Assembly (NCBI GenBank): GCA_026126345.1
Contig: JAHCJH010000002.1
Coordinates: 1-57,852 of the forward strand
Origin: Phycisphaeraceae bacterium
Lineage (GTDB): Bacteria > Planctomycetota > Phycisphaerae > Phycisphaerales > UBA1924
Reading direction: 5' to 3'
Length of the DNA stretch: 57,852 bases
Shown here: one piece after another, positions 16,973 to 27,228 of the stretch
How positions within the stretch are numbered: position 1 is the first letter of the stretch
How the letters are laid out: every line of letters begins with the position of its first letter
The notes under the pieces: generated by a model
What the model was told of the DNA's origin: nothing
The model's input: the letters and a program-made list of their open reading frames with translations, nothing else
Databases searched by the model: none
Program-made: the position numbers and the translations under genes

Positions 16973-16978
16973 ACTCCT
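16973..16978 (-). promoter_or_regulatory. Shine-Dalgarno AGGAGT deciding the infC start
   Basis: AGGAGT is read on the minus strand seven bases before the ATC codon at 16965-16963. It is the only strong ribosome-binding site in the region and an in-frame stop lies between it and any earlier start. Together these point to ATC as the initiation codon. Confidence 0.7.
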
Positions 16979-17052
16979 GGGTTGGCCGCGGACGCACCGC
17001 CGGCCGGGCCGCGGGGCCCGGGCGACAACGGCCGCTGGATTCGATCGGTCCG

Positions 17053-17070
17053 CCCGTTCATGCGAACGGG
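17053..17070 (-). promoter_or_regulatory. Perfect hairpin in the infC upstream region
   Basis: CCCGTTC-ATGC-GAACGGG forms a 7-bp stem with a 4-base loop about 90 bases upstream of the infC start. No T-run follows on the minus strand, so it is not a standard terminator. It could be part of an infC leader or an operator. A second 8-bp stem (17135-17142 with 17148-17155) lies between it and the kinase stop. Confidence 0.3.
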
Positions 17071-17212
17071 TCGCTGCAAGCTCGCCACTTCGTGAGTTTC
17101 GCGTGCATCAGGCGACCGGTGCTCCGGGCGGAACCGCCGGGGAACACCCCCGGCGACTGCCCCAAGGGTAACACCGGCCCGCCCGGCGAACAAGCCCCAA
17201 AATCCCAGCGAT

Positions 17213-18568
17213 TTACCCCGCCGACCTCACGGCCAGGAAGATGTTCACCGCCACGCTGATCACCAGCAGCACGCACATCGTGACGAACAGCCACAGCGCC
17301 ACGCCGCCCGCCTGCCGGGCCGATTGATCCTCCTGGATCAACGCCGGCGCCGCCGCTTCGGCCTTGGCCAGGCTCGCCAGATCCGCACCCCCGATGTCGC
17401 GATGGGCGATGGGGGGGTCTTTCTTGTCCCGCACCGCTCTGAGATCAAGCAGCAGGTCCTTGCACGACTGGTACCGCTTCCGCGGGTCCTTGGCCATCAT
17501 CATTTCGATGACCTCGGAGATCCCCGCCGACAGCTTCGGGTTCACGTGGTCCGGCGGCACCAGCGGGCTCTTGAGGTGGTGGTGCATCACCGCCGACGGG
17601 TTCTTCCCGTCGAACGGCACGCTCCCGGTCACCATGTGGTACAGCGTCGCACCCAGCGAGTAGATGTCCGCAGGCGGGCCGATCTTCAACTCGCCCCGGA
17701 TCTGCTCCGGCGAGATGTAGTACGGCGTGCCGAACGCCTTGCCCTGCTCGGCTTCCGCCGCCTCCTTGTCCGTGATCGCCCGGGCCAGGCCCATGTCCGC
17801 CAGCTTCGCCACGCCCTCCTTGGTGATCATCATGTTCTTGGGCTTCACGTCGCGGTGGATCAACCCCCGGTCGTGCGCGTGCAGCAGCGCCTCGGCGATC
17901 TGCATCGTGATGTCGATCGCGTCGCGCTCCTCGAACCGTTTGTGCTTGACGATGTCGTCGTACACCGTCCGCCCCTCCACGTACTCCATCACGAAGTAGT
18001 GGTAGTCCCCCGCCTTGCCCACGTCGTACGCCTGCACGATGTTCGGGTGGTTCAGCTGCGCCGCCGACCGGCCCTCGGCGTAGAACCGCTCGATGAACTG
18101 GGCGCTCTGCGTGAACTTCCGCGGCAGCACCTTGATCGCCACCAGCCGGTCCAGGCTCAACTGGCGAGCCTTGTACACCGTCGCCATCGCCCCCGCCCCC
18201 AGCTTGCCCAGCAGCTTGTACCCCGGGATCTGCTGCCCGCTCCGCTCCGCGTCGGCGATCTGCTTCAGCCGCAGCAACTGCCGCTTGGTGATGTACTCGT
18301 TGGCCACCAGCAGTTCCGACAGCGACCGCTGGTTCTCCTCCATGGCGCTGCGTGCCAGCTCCAGGCACTGCTGCACTTCCTCGCTCGTCGCCAGCCCCTG
18401 GTCCACCACGATCCGACCGATGATCGTGTCGATGTTCGACGACGACCGCGTGCGCTCCTTGGCGTCCGGAACGCCCGTCCCGCCCAGTCCCGGCACGCCC
18501 CCCTCGGTCGAGGCGGGGTCCATCGGAGACGTCTCGGTCAGGTCTTGTTTGCGTGGGGGGGTCGTCAT
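17213..18568 (-). CDS. Tail-anchored Ser/Thr protein kinase with an N-terminal MshEN-like segment
   Basis: The 451-residue protein has a Hanks-type kinase domain at about 117-385: glycine loop GKLGAGAMATVYKA (121-134), VAIKVLP with Lys146, HRDVKPKN (238-245, catalytic Asp240), DMG in place of DFG (258-260) and GTPYYISPEQIRG. Before it, about 45-105 (GRIVVDQGLATSEEVQQCLELA, then LSELLVANEYITKRQLLRLKQ) resembles the two-helix repeat of MshEN/T2SSE N-domains. A single transmembrane helix lies at the C-terminus (about 425-448) with no extracellular sensor. The start at ATG 18568 was chosen because upstream residues look like noncoding read-through; the ribosome-binding site is weak. It is transcribed towards infC and divergent from a pilin-like gene. 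Substrates are unknown. Confidence 0.9.
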   Translation of the reverse strand: MTTPPRKQDLTETSPMDPASTEGGVPGLGGTGVPDAKERTRSSSNIDTIIGRIVVDQGLATSEEVQQCLELARSAMEENQRSLSELLVANEYITKRQLLRLKQIADAERSGQQIPGYKLLGKLGAGAMATVYKARQLSLDRLVAIKVLPRKFTQSAQFIERFYAEGRSAAQLNHPNIVQAYDVGKAGDYHYFVMEYVEGRTVYDDIVKHKRFEERDAIDITMQIAEALLHAHDRGLIHRDVKPKNMMITKEGVAKLADMGLARAITDKEAAEAEQGKAFGTPYYISPEQIRGELKIGPPADIYSLGATLYHMVTGSVPFDGKNPSAVMHHHLKSPLVPPDHVNPKLSAGISEVIEMMMAKDPRKRYQSCKDLLLDLRAVRDKKDPPIAHRDIGGADLASLAKAEAAAPALIQEDQSARQAGGVALWLFVTMCVLLVISVAVNIFLAVRSAG

Positions 18569-18914
18569 GACGCTCGCTTGCACTCTGGTTCGGCCGCTCA
18601 GGCGGCGCTCGCCGGGCCGCTGATTTCCCCGCTGACCGTCCGTGGTCGCCGGCGGGGCACGGCACGCACTCTCCCTGTTCGGTCGGCCGCACTGCGGCCC
18701 CACAACGATACCCCACCCCGACCGCGATGCTACCAGCCGGTACGACCCGCCGTCCCCCTCTGTTCCCCCGCTCCCCCTTCCCGGTGATTACTGGACACCA
18801 GACCGCCCTCGTGGCATGATAACACCGGGCCGCCGCTCGGCGGCCCGTTCCCCCGGCCGTTCTGGCCGGGAAGAGCCACGCCCAACGGCGTGGCCGAGTC
18901 ACCGGAGCGTCACC
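18569..18914. other. 346-base divergent intergenic region
   Basis: No gene is seen. The half near the kinase holds a minus-strand TATCGT near 18705-18715 that could be its -10. The half near the pilin-like gene holds a possible plus-strand promoter (TGGACA at about 18792 and CATGAT 17 bases later) and the three-hairpin leader. Confidence 0.5.
18826..18894 (+). promoter_or_regulatory. Three consecutive perfect stem-loops in the leader of a pilin-like gene
   Basis: Stem 1 pairs CGGGCCGCC (18826-18834) with GGCGGCCCG (18839-18847), loop GCTC. Stem 2 pairs CCCGGCC (18852-18858) with GGCCGGG (18864-18870), loop GTTCT. Stem 3 pairs GCCACGCC (18875-18882) with GGCGTGGC (18887-18894), loop CAAC. The stems are separated by only four bases each and no T-run follows. 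GGAG (18904) and the ATG (18915) come directly after. It could be a structured cis-regulatory RNA or a stabilising 5' leader. Confidence 0.6.
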
Positions 18915-19877
18915 ATGAACAAGGTCGCCGCGCGCCGTTCCCGCTCAGCCGCGTTCACCCTCATCGAGCTGCTGGTGGTCATCGCCATCATCGCCCTGCT
19001 CGTGGGAATCCTCTCCCCGGCGCTCGCCAAGGCCCGGCTGGCCGCCCGCATCACTCAATCCCTGGCCAACCTCAACACCAACGCCAAGGTCATGGCCGCG
19101 TACTGGGGAGAGAACCGCAGCGACTTCGTCAACCCCTTCGCGTACCGCGGGCCCAACGATTACTGCGCCGGCCTCAGCCTCACCTGGGTCTGGACCCCCA
19201 ACACCATGTGCAACGTCGGCTGGGATTACGGGCCCCAGCACTCCAGTTCCTCCACCGAGAGCTACGGGTACCACTGGATCGCGCACACCCTCTTCCACGA
19301 CCAGCAGACCCTCTCCCGCGTCGGGTCCATCATCTCCCCCGGCGATCGGGCCCTTTCCCAGTGGTTCGTCAACAACACCGCCGCCTTCGGCGAGATGACC
19401 TGGATCTTCCCCAGCAGCTACTGGTACCCGCCGGTCTTCTGGCAGCGCTACGAGCGATTCACGGGCACCACCCGACCCGCCGGCTCTCTGGCCAACCGCT
19501 TCTACATCCGCCGCAACCTCTCCACCGACGTCACCTTCCCGGCCAACAAGGTCCTCATCTTTGAGAACAAGGACTACCTCGCTCCCCTCCAGCCCCAGTG
19601 GAATCAGCCCTCGGCCAAGACCCGGGTCGCCCTCATGGACGGCTCGGCCCGCGAACTGAGAATGGACACCGTCATCGCCGACACCGATCCCTCCGGCGCC
19701 GACGCCAGCAAGCTCCGCCCGCCCGCCGGCACCTGGAACCCGGGCTCCGGCGAGATGGACGGCTATCTCGAGTACGGAACCCCACAGGGCTTCCGCTGGA
19801 CGTACAACCTGCCCGCGTACTTCTGGGCCACGCGCGACGGCCTCCGCGGCCGCGACTTCATCGGCCTCAGCCGTTGA
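18915..19877 (+). CDS. Prepilin-type protein (type II secretion GspG/H-like N-terminus)
   Basis: The 320-residue protein starts MNKVAARRSRSAAFTLIELLVVIAIIALLVGI. This is a textbook prepilin leader with cleavage before FTLIELL and Glu at +5. The long head domain is rich in Trp, Tyr and Asn, with a closing segment (KTRVALMDGSARELRMD) like the H-X9-DG/DG-type ends of the many planctomycete prepilin-like proteins. It lacks the canonical DUF1559 ending. GGAG lies seven bases before the ATG. It has a hairpin-rich leader and is followed by a small membrane protein 38 bases downstream. It is probably a pseudopilin or pilus-displayed protein; the exact function is unknown. Confidence 0.8.
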   Translation: MNKVAARRSRSAAFTLIELLVVIAIIALLVGILSPALAKARLAARITQSLANLNTNAKVMAAYWGENRSDFVNPFAYRGPNDYCAGLSLTWVWTPNTMCNVGWDYGPQHSSSSTESYGYHWIAHTLFHDQQTLSRVGSIISPGDRALSQWFVNNTAAFGEMTWIFPSSYWYPPVFWQRYERFTGTTRPAGSLANRFYIRRNLSTDVTFPANKVLIFENKDYLAPLQPQWNQPSAKTRVALMDGSARELRMDTVIADTDPSGADASKLRPPAGTWNPGSGEMDGYLEYGTPQGFRWTYNLPAYFWATRDGLRGRDFIGLSR

Positions 19878-19915
19878 CCAGACCGAAGCAGCCGCCCCGT
19901 CTCCCGACCACCCGC

Positions 19916-20233
19916 ATGGCACTCACCCACAAGCCGCTCATCCATCAAGACCCAAAGGCCGATGCCGCCGCGGCGTCACGGCCCAAGCCCGCCCCCACCG
20001 GCAAGAAGCCTCCGTGGCTGATGATCGGCCTGATGGCGGCGCTCGCGGGGATCGCGGCGTACATGTACCTGCTTCCCTCCGGCGCAGGCGGCGGGCCCGA
20101 TCCACAGATCAACAAGCACGCAGAAGAGATCGGCGAGGCCCTGCGCAAGAACGAGCCGCCGCCGGTCGTTCCCAAGCCCGAAGCGCCCCCGCCCGGCTAC
20201 GACGCTCCCAAGAGCATCCGCGGCAAGAAATAA
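19916..20233 (+). CDS. Small single-pass membrane protein of unknown function
   Basis: The 105-residue protein has a Lys/Pro/Ala-rich N-terminus, one transmembrane helix ([21 protein letters not shown]) and a Pro-rich tail ([25 protein letters not shown]) that would lie outside the membrane. No family is recognised. It lies 38 bases after the pilin-like gene on the same strand and is probably co-transcribed. The ATG at 19916 has no clear ribosome-binding site. Confidence 0.55.
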   Translation: MALTHKPLIHQDPKADAAAASRPKPAPTGKKPPWLMIGLMAALAGIAAYMYLLPSGAGGGPDPQINKHAEEIGEALRKNEPPPVVPKPEAPPPGYDAPKSIRGKK

Positions 20234-20261
20234 GCGCCCGCGGATCCTCGGCGCCCGCAAC

Positions 20262-22457
<2,196 letters not shown>

Positions 22458-22462
22458 GCTCA

Positions 22463-22468
22463 AGCGTA
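22463..22468 (-). promoter_or_regulatory. Candidate -10 element TACGCT before uvrB
   Basis: TACGCT on the minus strand ends five bases before the GTG at 22457 and no Shine-Dalgarno is present. It suggests a leaderless uvrB transcript in addition to read-through from the upstream operon. The start was chosen partly because of this motif, so it is not independent evidence. Confidence 0.3.
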
Positions 22469-22493
22469 GTCGACGCCCCCGCCCGCTCGGGCC

Positions 22494-25091
22494 TCACCCC
22501 TTCATCGACGCCAGCAGCTCCCGCGGCTGCCGCCGCACCAGCCACCACACCGCCGGCCACGCCGCCAGCAGCGTGATCGCCGCCACCGACGCCCACCCCA
22601 GCAGGATCGGCCCCACCGGCGGGCGCAGCGTCAGCAGCAGCCCCACGATTACCTCGTACATCTTCTGCCCGCCCCAGCCCGCCTGCAGGCCCATCGCCGT
22701 GCCCAGCACGCACGCGCTGGCCGCGATCACCACCGCCTCGCCGATGACCAGCCGGCCCAGCAGCGACCGCTGCGCGCCCACCGCCCGCAGCACGCCGAAC
22801 TCGAACTGCCGCGCCTGGATCCCCGCCACGATCAGGTTCGCCACCCCGAAGCACGCCACCAGCATCGCCCCGATCGCCACCACCGAGAACACCACCAGGC
22901 TCCCGCCGATGAACTCGTTGATCTTGGCCTTGATCTCATAGGCCGTCCCCGCGCCCAGGATGCCCGCGCCGGGAATCCGCCTGATGCGGTTCATCGTCTC
23001 GGCGATCGCCGCGCCGTCGGCCCCGGGCGCAAAGCCCAGCTGGATCAGGTCGATCGCCTCGTTGCCGAACTTCTCCACCAGGTGCCGGCGCGAGCCGAAC
23101 ACCGCGTTGACCGCCTGGTCCACGTACCCCTCGCCCACGTCGTAGAACTTGCTCACGATGTCCAGCCCCGGGCTCGACACCACGCCCACGACCTCGAACG
23201 GGTACACCCGGTCCTGGAAGCGGATGTACAGCGTCTCACCCACGCCGATGCCCCGCGTCACCAGAAACTCCCGCGCCACCAGCAGCGCGTCGCCCCGCGA
23301 CAGCTTCGGGATCGCCTCCGCCGGGTCGCCCTGCACCCACGTCAGCTTCGTCATCCCGAAGAACGTCTCGGGCTCGAACGCCACGAACGTCGTGCGGTAC
23401 TTGCTCAGCCCCGAGATCCCGAACGGCGACTGCTCCTGCCCGTCGCGACGGATGCTCGCGTCCACGTTCTGCAGCGTGATCGCGCACGTCGTCCGCACGC
23501 CCTCGACCTCCCGGATCCGCTCCAGCGTCGCCGGCCGCAGGTTCAGCCCGTGCACGAACCCGTCGGGGATCTTCAGGTCGTCCAGCCAGTCGCGCACCAC
23601 CGCCCGCCCGTTGGTCCAGATCGACACCATCATCGCCAGGCCGATCATCATCGCCGCCGCCGTGAACCCGTGCCGGAACGGCGTCCCCCGCACCGTGTGG
23701 TGCAGCAGGCGCGCCGGCAGCCCCAGCAGCCGCGTGATCGGCGCCGCCAGCACCGCGTTGACCGCCAGCGTCACCGGCACACCCAGCAGGAAGTACCCCG
23801 TGATCATGCACGGCACGCCCAGCGTCACGTAGAGCCAGAACGTCGCGTCCGGCGTCCGCGCCAGCGTCACGATCGCCGCCTGGACCGCCAGCCCCGCCGC
23901 CCCCGCCGCCAGCGCGATCCACACCCATCGCCGGCTCGCCGGCCGGCTCCGCTGCGACAGGCCCTCCAGCGGGCTCACCCGCGCCGCCGTCACCGCCGGC
24001 CACACCGCCCCCAGCACCCCCGCACCGATCGATCCCACCGCCGCCAGCAGCAGCCCCAGCGCCGACGCCCGGAAGCCGCCCGGCAACTGCTCCGGGAAGA
24101 TCCACACCAGGGCCGCGGCCGCCAGCATCCCCAGCGGCACCCCGACCACCGCCCCCGCCGCCCCTACGAACGCCCCCACGAACAACTGCGCCGACGCCAG
24201 CTGCCGGCGCGCCGCCCCCACGCACCGCAGGATCGCCAGCTCCCGGATCCGCTCGGTGACCCCCGTGCTCAGCCCCGTCATGATGATGAACGCTGACGCC
24301 AGGAACGCCATCACGCTCGCCAGGATCAGGCCCACCTGGTTCGACTGCACGTTCTTCTGCAGGCCCGAGGTGATCCGCGCCGTCGGGTTCAGCAGCAACC
24401 CCGGCTCCAGGTCCGGCCGGTACCGCGCCGCGATGCCCTCGGCCGCCTCACCCGGCCGCAGCACCAGGTCAACCTCGTACACCCGCCCCGGCCGCTCGGT
24501 GATCCGCCCCATCGTCTCCAGCGACACGTACGCGGGCGTCTGCTCGAAGATCGCCCCCAGCGGCGGCGGCTGGCTCAGGCCCACCACCGTCAGCTCGATC
24601 GGCTCGCCGAACCGCTCCACCACCAGCCGGTCGCCCACCGCGGCGCCCAGCTCCGTCCCCAATCGGTTCTCGATCACCACCTGCCCGTCGCCGCGCACCG
24701 GGCCGCCCGCGTCGAATTTCAGCGGCCGCAGCCGCTGCTCGCGGTCGGGCATCACCCCGTAGCCGATGATCGCGCGGCTGGCGCCCGTCCGCGGGTTCTT
24801 CAGCGTGATCGTCTCCCGCAGCCGGCCCACCGCCAGCTCCACCTCCGGCCACGCCGAGGCCGTCCGCGCCCACCGCTCGTCGAACGGCGTCGAGCCCACG
24901 TGCGTCAGCCGCAGGTCGGCGGCCCCCACGGTGTCGGCCACGCGCTGCTCGATCGCCCTGGTCAGCGACGCCATGGCGCACGCGATGGCGCTGATGAGCG
25001 CCGCGCACAGCGCCACCGAGGCGCACAGCAGCAGCGTGCGGCTACGCCGCTGCCACAAGGCGTTGATAGCGAGTCGCCAGGCCGGTCGCAT
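22494..25091 (-). CDS. ABC transporter permease, FtsX/LolC-like with two FtsX domains
   Basis: The 865-residue protein has an N-terminal helix (SRTLLLCASVALCAALISAIACAM), a periplasmic MacB_PCD-like domain, three helices of a first FtsX domain (about 265-390, including TERIRELAILRCVGAARRQLASAQL), a further helix pair, a second periplasmic domain and a second FtsX domain at the C-terminus (about 730-850, QFEFGVLRAVGAQRSLLGRLVIGEAV). This ten-helix-type layout is known for lipoprotein/lysophospholipid-type exporters. ATG 25091 has GAGG about eight bases upstream and overlaps the ATPase gene by 50 bases, so the pair is coupled. A TTG at 25109 is an alternative start. The substrate is unknown. 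Confidence 0.9.
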   Translation of the reverse strand: MRPAWRLAINALWQRRSRTLLLCASVALCAALISAIACAMASLTRAIEQRVADTVGAADLRLTHVGSTPFDERWARTASAWPEVELAVGRLRETITLKNPRTGASRAIIGYGVMPDREQRLRPLKFDAGGPVRGDGQVVIENRLGTELGAAVGDRLVVERFGEPIELTVVGLSQPPPLGAIFEQTPAYVSLETMGRITERPGRVYEVDLVLRPGEAAEGIAARYRPDLEPGLLLNPTARITSGLQKNVQSNQVGLILASVMAFLASAFIIMTGLSTGVTERIRELAILRCVGAARRQLASAQLFVGAFVGAAGAVVGVPLGMLAAAALVWIFPEQLPGGFRASALGLLLAAVGSIGAGVLGAVWPAVTAARVSPLEGLSQRSRPASRRWVWIALAAGAAGLAVQAAIVTLARTPDATFWLYVTLGVPCMITGYFLLGVPVTLAVNAVLAAPITRLLGLPARLLHHTVRGTPFRHGFTAAAMMIGLAMMVSIWTNGRAVVRDWLDDLKIPDGFVHGLNLRPATLERIREVEGVRTTCAITLQNVDASIRRDGQEQSPFGISGLSKYRTTFVAFEPETFFGMTKLTWVQGDPAEAIPKLSRGDALLVAREFLVTRGIGVGETLYIRFQDRVYPFEVVGVVSSPGLDIVSKFYDVGEGYVDQAVNAVFGSRRHLVEKFGNEAIDLIQLGFAPGADGAAIAETMNRIRRIPGAGILGAGTAYEIKAKINEFIGGSLVVFSVVAIGAMLVACFGVANLIVAGIQARQFEFGVLRAVGAQRSLLGRLVIGEAVVIAASACVLGTAMGLQAGWGGQKMYEVIVGLLLTLRPPVGPILLGWASVAAITLLAAWPAVWWLVRRQPRELLASMKG

Positions 25092-25782
25092 CCAGTCCCT
25101 CGGTGTCAATGGTGCCCGTCACCGCCCCGTCCATCAGCACGAACACGCGCCGGCAGTGCGCCGCCGCCGCCGGCTCGTGCGTGACCATCACGATCGTCAT
25201 CCCGTTGTCCCGCGCGATCTCCCCCAGCAGCGTCCACAGCTTCTCGCTCGTGCGGCTGTCCAGGTTCCCCGTCGGCTCGTCGGCCAGCAGCACCGCCGGC
25301 TTGTACAGCAGCGCCCGGCAGATCGCCACCCGCTGCTGCTCCCCGCCCGACAGCGCGTCCGGCCGGTGGTCGCCACGCCCCTCAAGCCCCAGCGCCCCCA
25401 GCAGCTCCTCGGCGCGCGCCCGCAGCGCCCGCGGCTCGTCCCCCGCCAGCATCCCCGGCAGCTCCACGTTCTCCCGCGCCGTCAGCGTCGGGATCAGGTT
25501 GAACTGCTGGAACACCACCCCGATGTGCTTCCGCCGGAACAGCGTCAGCTCGCGGTCGCTCATGTGCTCCAGGTCCCGGCCAGACACCTGCACCGTCCCT
25601 CGGTCCGGTGTGTCCAGCGCCGCCAGCAGGTGCATCAGCGTGCTCTTGCCCGACCCGCTCGCCCCCATGATCGCGTAGAACCCCGGCTCGGTGATCTCCA
25701 GGTTCGCCCCGCGCAGCGCGGCCACTTCCCGATCGCCGAGGCGATAGGCCTTGTGAACGTCTACGCACCGGATGATCGACAT
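25042..25782 (-). CDS. ABC transporter ATP-binding protein, LolD/MacB type
   Basis: The 246-residue ATPase shows Walker A GASGSGKST (about 39-47), Q-loop VVFQQFNLIPTLTARENVELP, signature LSGGEQQRVAICRAL, Walker B VLLADEPTGNLDS and the H-loop TIVMVTHEP. The sequence is typical of the LolD/MacB/FtsE group that works with FtsX-like permeases. It overlaps the permease gene that follows, which fits a heteromeric exporter using ATP hydrolysis on the cytoplasmic face. It begins 28 bases after gcvH on the same strand. AGGA lies about 11 bases before the ATG. Confidence 0.95.
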   Translation of the reverse strand: MSIIRCVDVHKAYRLGDREVAALRGANLEITEPGFYAIMGASGSGKSTLMHLLAALDTPDRGTVQVSGRDLEHMSDRELTLFRRKHIGVVFQQFNLIPTLTARENVELPGMLAGDEPRALRARAEELLGALGLEGRGDHRPDALSGGEQQRVAICRALLYKPAVLLADEPTGNLDSRTSEKLWTLLGEIARDNGMTIVMVTHEPAAAAHCRRVFVLMDGAVTGTIDTEGLDATGLATRYQRLVAAA

Positions 25783-25810
25783 GTCGTGGCTCGGTCCTGC
25801 GCCCTGGGCC

Positions 25811-26194
25811 TCACCCCGCCGGGTGGGCCTTGTCGTACTCCGCCGCCGGCTTGCACGACTTCAGCCCCGAAGTGTCGCTCACCTTGATCTTGCACAGCCA
25901 CCCCTTGCCGAACGGGTCGCTGTTGAGCAGCCCGGGGTCGCTGGCCAGAGCCGCGTTCACCTCCACGACCTCCCCGGCGCACGCGCAGTAGATGTCGCTG
26001 GTCGTCTTGACGCTCTCCACCTCACCGATCGCCTGCCCGGCGCTGAACTTGAACCCCGCCGGCTTCATCTGCACGTACGTAATGTCCGTCAGCGTGTCCA
26101 CCGCGTACCGGGTCAGCCCCAGCGTCAGCACGTCCCCCGACACCAGGTGCCACTCGTGAGACTCGGAATACACGCGATCGGAGGGTGAGGCCAT
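25811..26194 (-). CDS. gcvH: Glycine cleavage system H protein (lipoyl carrier)
   Basis: GcvH carries the aminomethyl group on a lipoyl-lysine between the P, T and L proteins. The 127-residue product has the full H-protein fold signature: SESHEWHLVSGDVLTLGLTRYAVDTLTDITYV, GEVESVKTTSDIY with the lipoylated Lys63, and GEVVEVNAALASDPGLLNSDPFGKGWL. It has three extra Cys residues (CACAGE at 70-74, and one near 114) not typical of E. coli GcvH. AAGGAG lies eight bases before the ATG. No gcvT or gcvP is nearby; instead it precedes an ABC exporter and uvrB. A role as a general lipoyl relay protein is possible. Confidence 0.93.
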   Translation of the reverse strand: MASPSDRVYSESHEWHLVSGDVLTLGLTRYAVDTLTDITYVQMKPAGFKFSAGQAIGEVESVKTTSDIYCACAGEVVEVNAALASDPGLLNSDPFGKGWLCKIKVSDTSGLKSCKPAAEYDKAHPAG

Positions 26195-26302
26195 CCGGAA
26201 ATCTCCTTCTTACCCCGAGGTCGGCGGTCTGCCGGCCCGCGGCGGGGCCAAGTCTAGGGGCTCCTTCGGCGACTGGCCGCTGTTTCCGGCCCTCTGTGCC
26301 CT

Positions 26303-26331
26303 TTGCCAACCCGCCCTCGATCCCGTACATT
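26303..26331 (+). promoter_or_regulatory. Promoter TTGCCA-17-TACATT, leaderless type
   Basis: The -35 TTGCCA (26303-26308) and -10 TACATT (26326-26331) are separated by 17 bases. The GTG start at 26338 follows after six bases, so the transcript would begin at the start codon. It is the best-supported of the leaderless candidates because it has a -35. Confidence 0.5.
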
Positions 26332-26337
26332 CCCGGC

Positions 26338-27228
26338 GTGCTCCTCACCCTGGCGGCCAGGTGCTTGAAGGCGAAGCTGACCCCCGCCAAGGGGGCCCGG
26401 CCCGCCATGGTGCTGGAGGACGTCCCCAAGTTCGCCCGCGACGACCTGGGCCTCTCCGGCCTGGTGCTCTCCACCGACCTGCTCGTCGGCGCCGACCGTC
26501 AGAAGCTCACCAAGGTCCTCGAGTCCGCTGACAAGGCCGGCTGCCCCTGCCTCGTGCTGGTCGAGACCGAGCCCCAGCCCTTCGCCGACTCCGATTCGGC
26601 CAAGGTCGAGGCCGCCGTCGACCGCTGCCAGCGCGTCGCCCAGGCGGCCCACTGGCTCGGCTGCTCGGCCTTCGCCGTCCCCATCAAGGGCGCCGACACC
26701 GACTCCGACCTGCTCACCGCCGGCATCAATCTCAAGCCCGTCTCCCGCCGGGCGGAAAAGCTCGACCTCAACCTCTGCATCGTCCCCACCGAGGGCCTCA
26801 CCGCCACGCCCGACCGCGTCACCGAGCTGCTCAAGAAGATCGGCGGCTTCCGCGTCGGCACCCTCCCGGACTTCCAGGCCGCCAGCGCCTCGCCCGAGCC
26901 CAACGTCTACCTCCGCCGCCTCGTCCCCTACGCCTCGGCCGTCATCGCCTCCTCCGTCAAGTTCAAGCCCGTCAAGGGCAAGCCCCTCAGCGCCGGCAAG
27001 CACGAGCCCTACGACCTCCACGAATACTCCAAGCTCCTCGTCGCCGTCGGCTACCAGGGGCCCGTCGCGCTCGACTACCGCGGCAGCGGCGAGCTCATCG
27101 AAAACCTCGTCGCCACGCGCGATATCATCGCCTCGGTCATCACCGCCGAAGAACCCGTGGACGACGAAGACCCCGGCCTTGCCAAACTCCTGGGCGACCT
27201 TTCCGATGATGCCCCAGACGAAACGTGA
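26338..27228 (+). CDS. TIM-barrel sugar phosphate isomerase/epimerase-like protein
   Basis: The 296-residue protein resembles the AP-endonuclease-2-like TIM-barrel superfamily (sugar phosphate isomerase/epimerase). Seen are repeated strand-helix units such as GLSGLVLSTDLL, CPCLVLVETEP, LGCSAFAVPIKG, LNLCIVPTEGLTATPDRVTELLKKIGGFRVGTLPDF, and VGYQGPVALDYRGSGE near the end. In place of the metal-binding His/Glu set seen in active members I find few obvious candidates, so activity is uncertain. The GTG start has no Shine-Dalgarno but an upstream promoter-like element. It heads a likely operon with cmk (overlapping by 23 bases) and plsC. Confidence 0.65.
   Translation: MLLTLAARCLKAKLTPAKGARPAMVLEDVPKFARDDLGLSGLVLSTDLLVGADRQKLTKVLESADKAGCPCLVLVETEPQPFADSDSAKVEAAVDRCQRVAQAAHWLGCSAFAVPIKGADTDSDLLTAGINLKPVSRRAEKLDLNLCIVPTEGLTATPDRVTELLKKIGGFRVGTLPDFQAASASPEPNVYLRRLVPYASAVIASSVKFKPVKGKPLSAGKHEPYDLHEYSKLLVAVGYQGPVALDYRGSGELIENLVATRDIIASVITAEEPVDDEDPGLAKLLGDLSDDAPDET

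Noticed and set aside
18569-18703. Upstream 45-residue extension of the kinase frame
   Set aside because: Composition resembles noncoding GC-rich sequence (GRPNRESACRAPP and so on), and the ATG at 18568 begins the conserved part.
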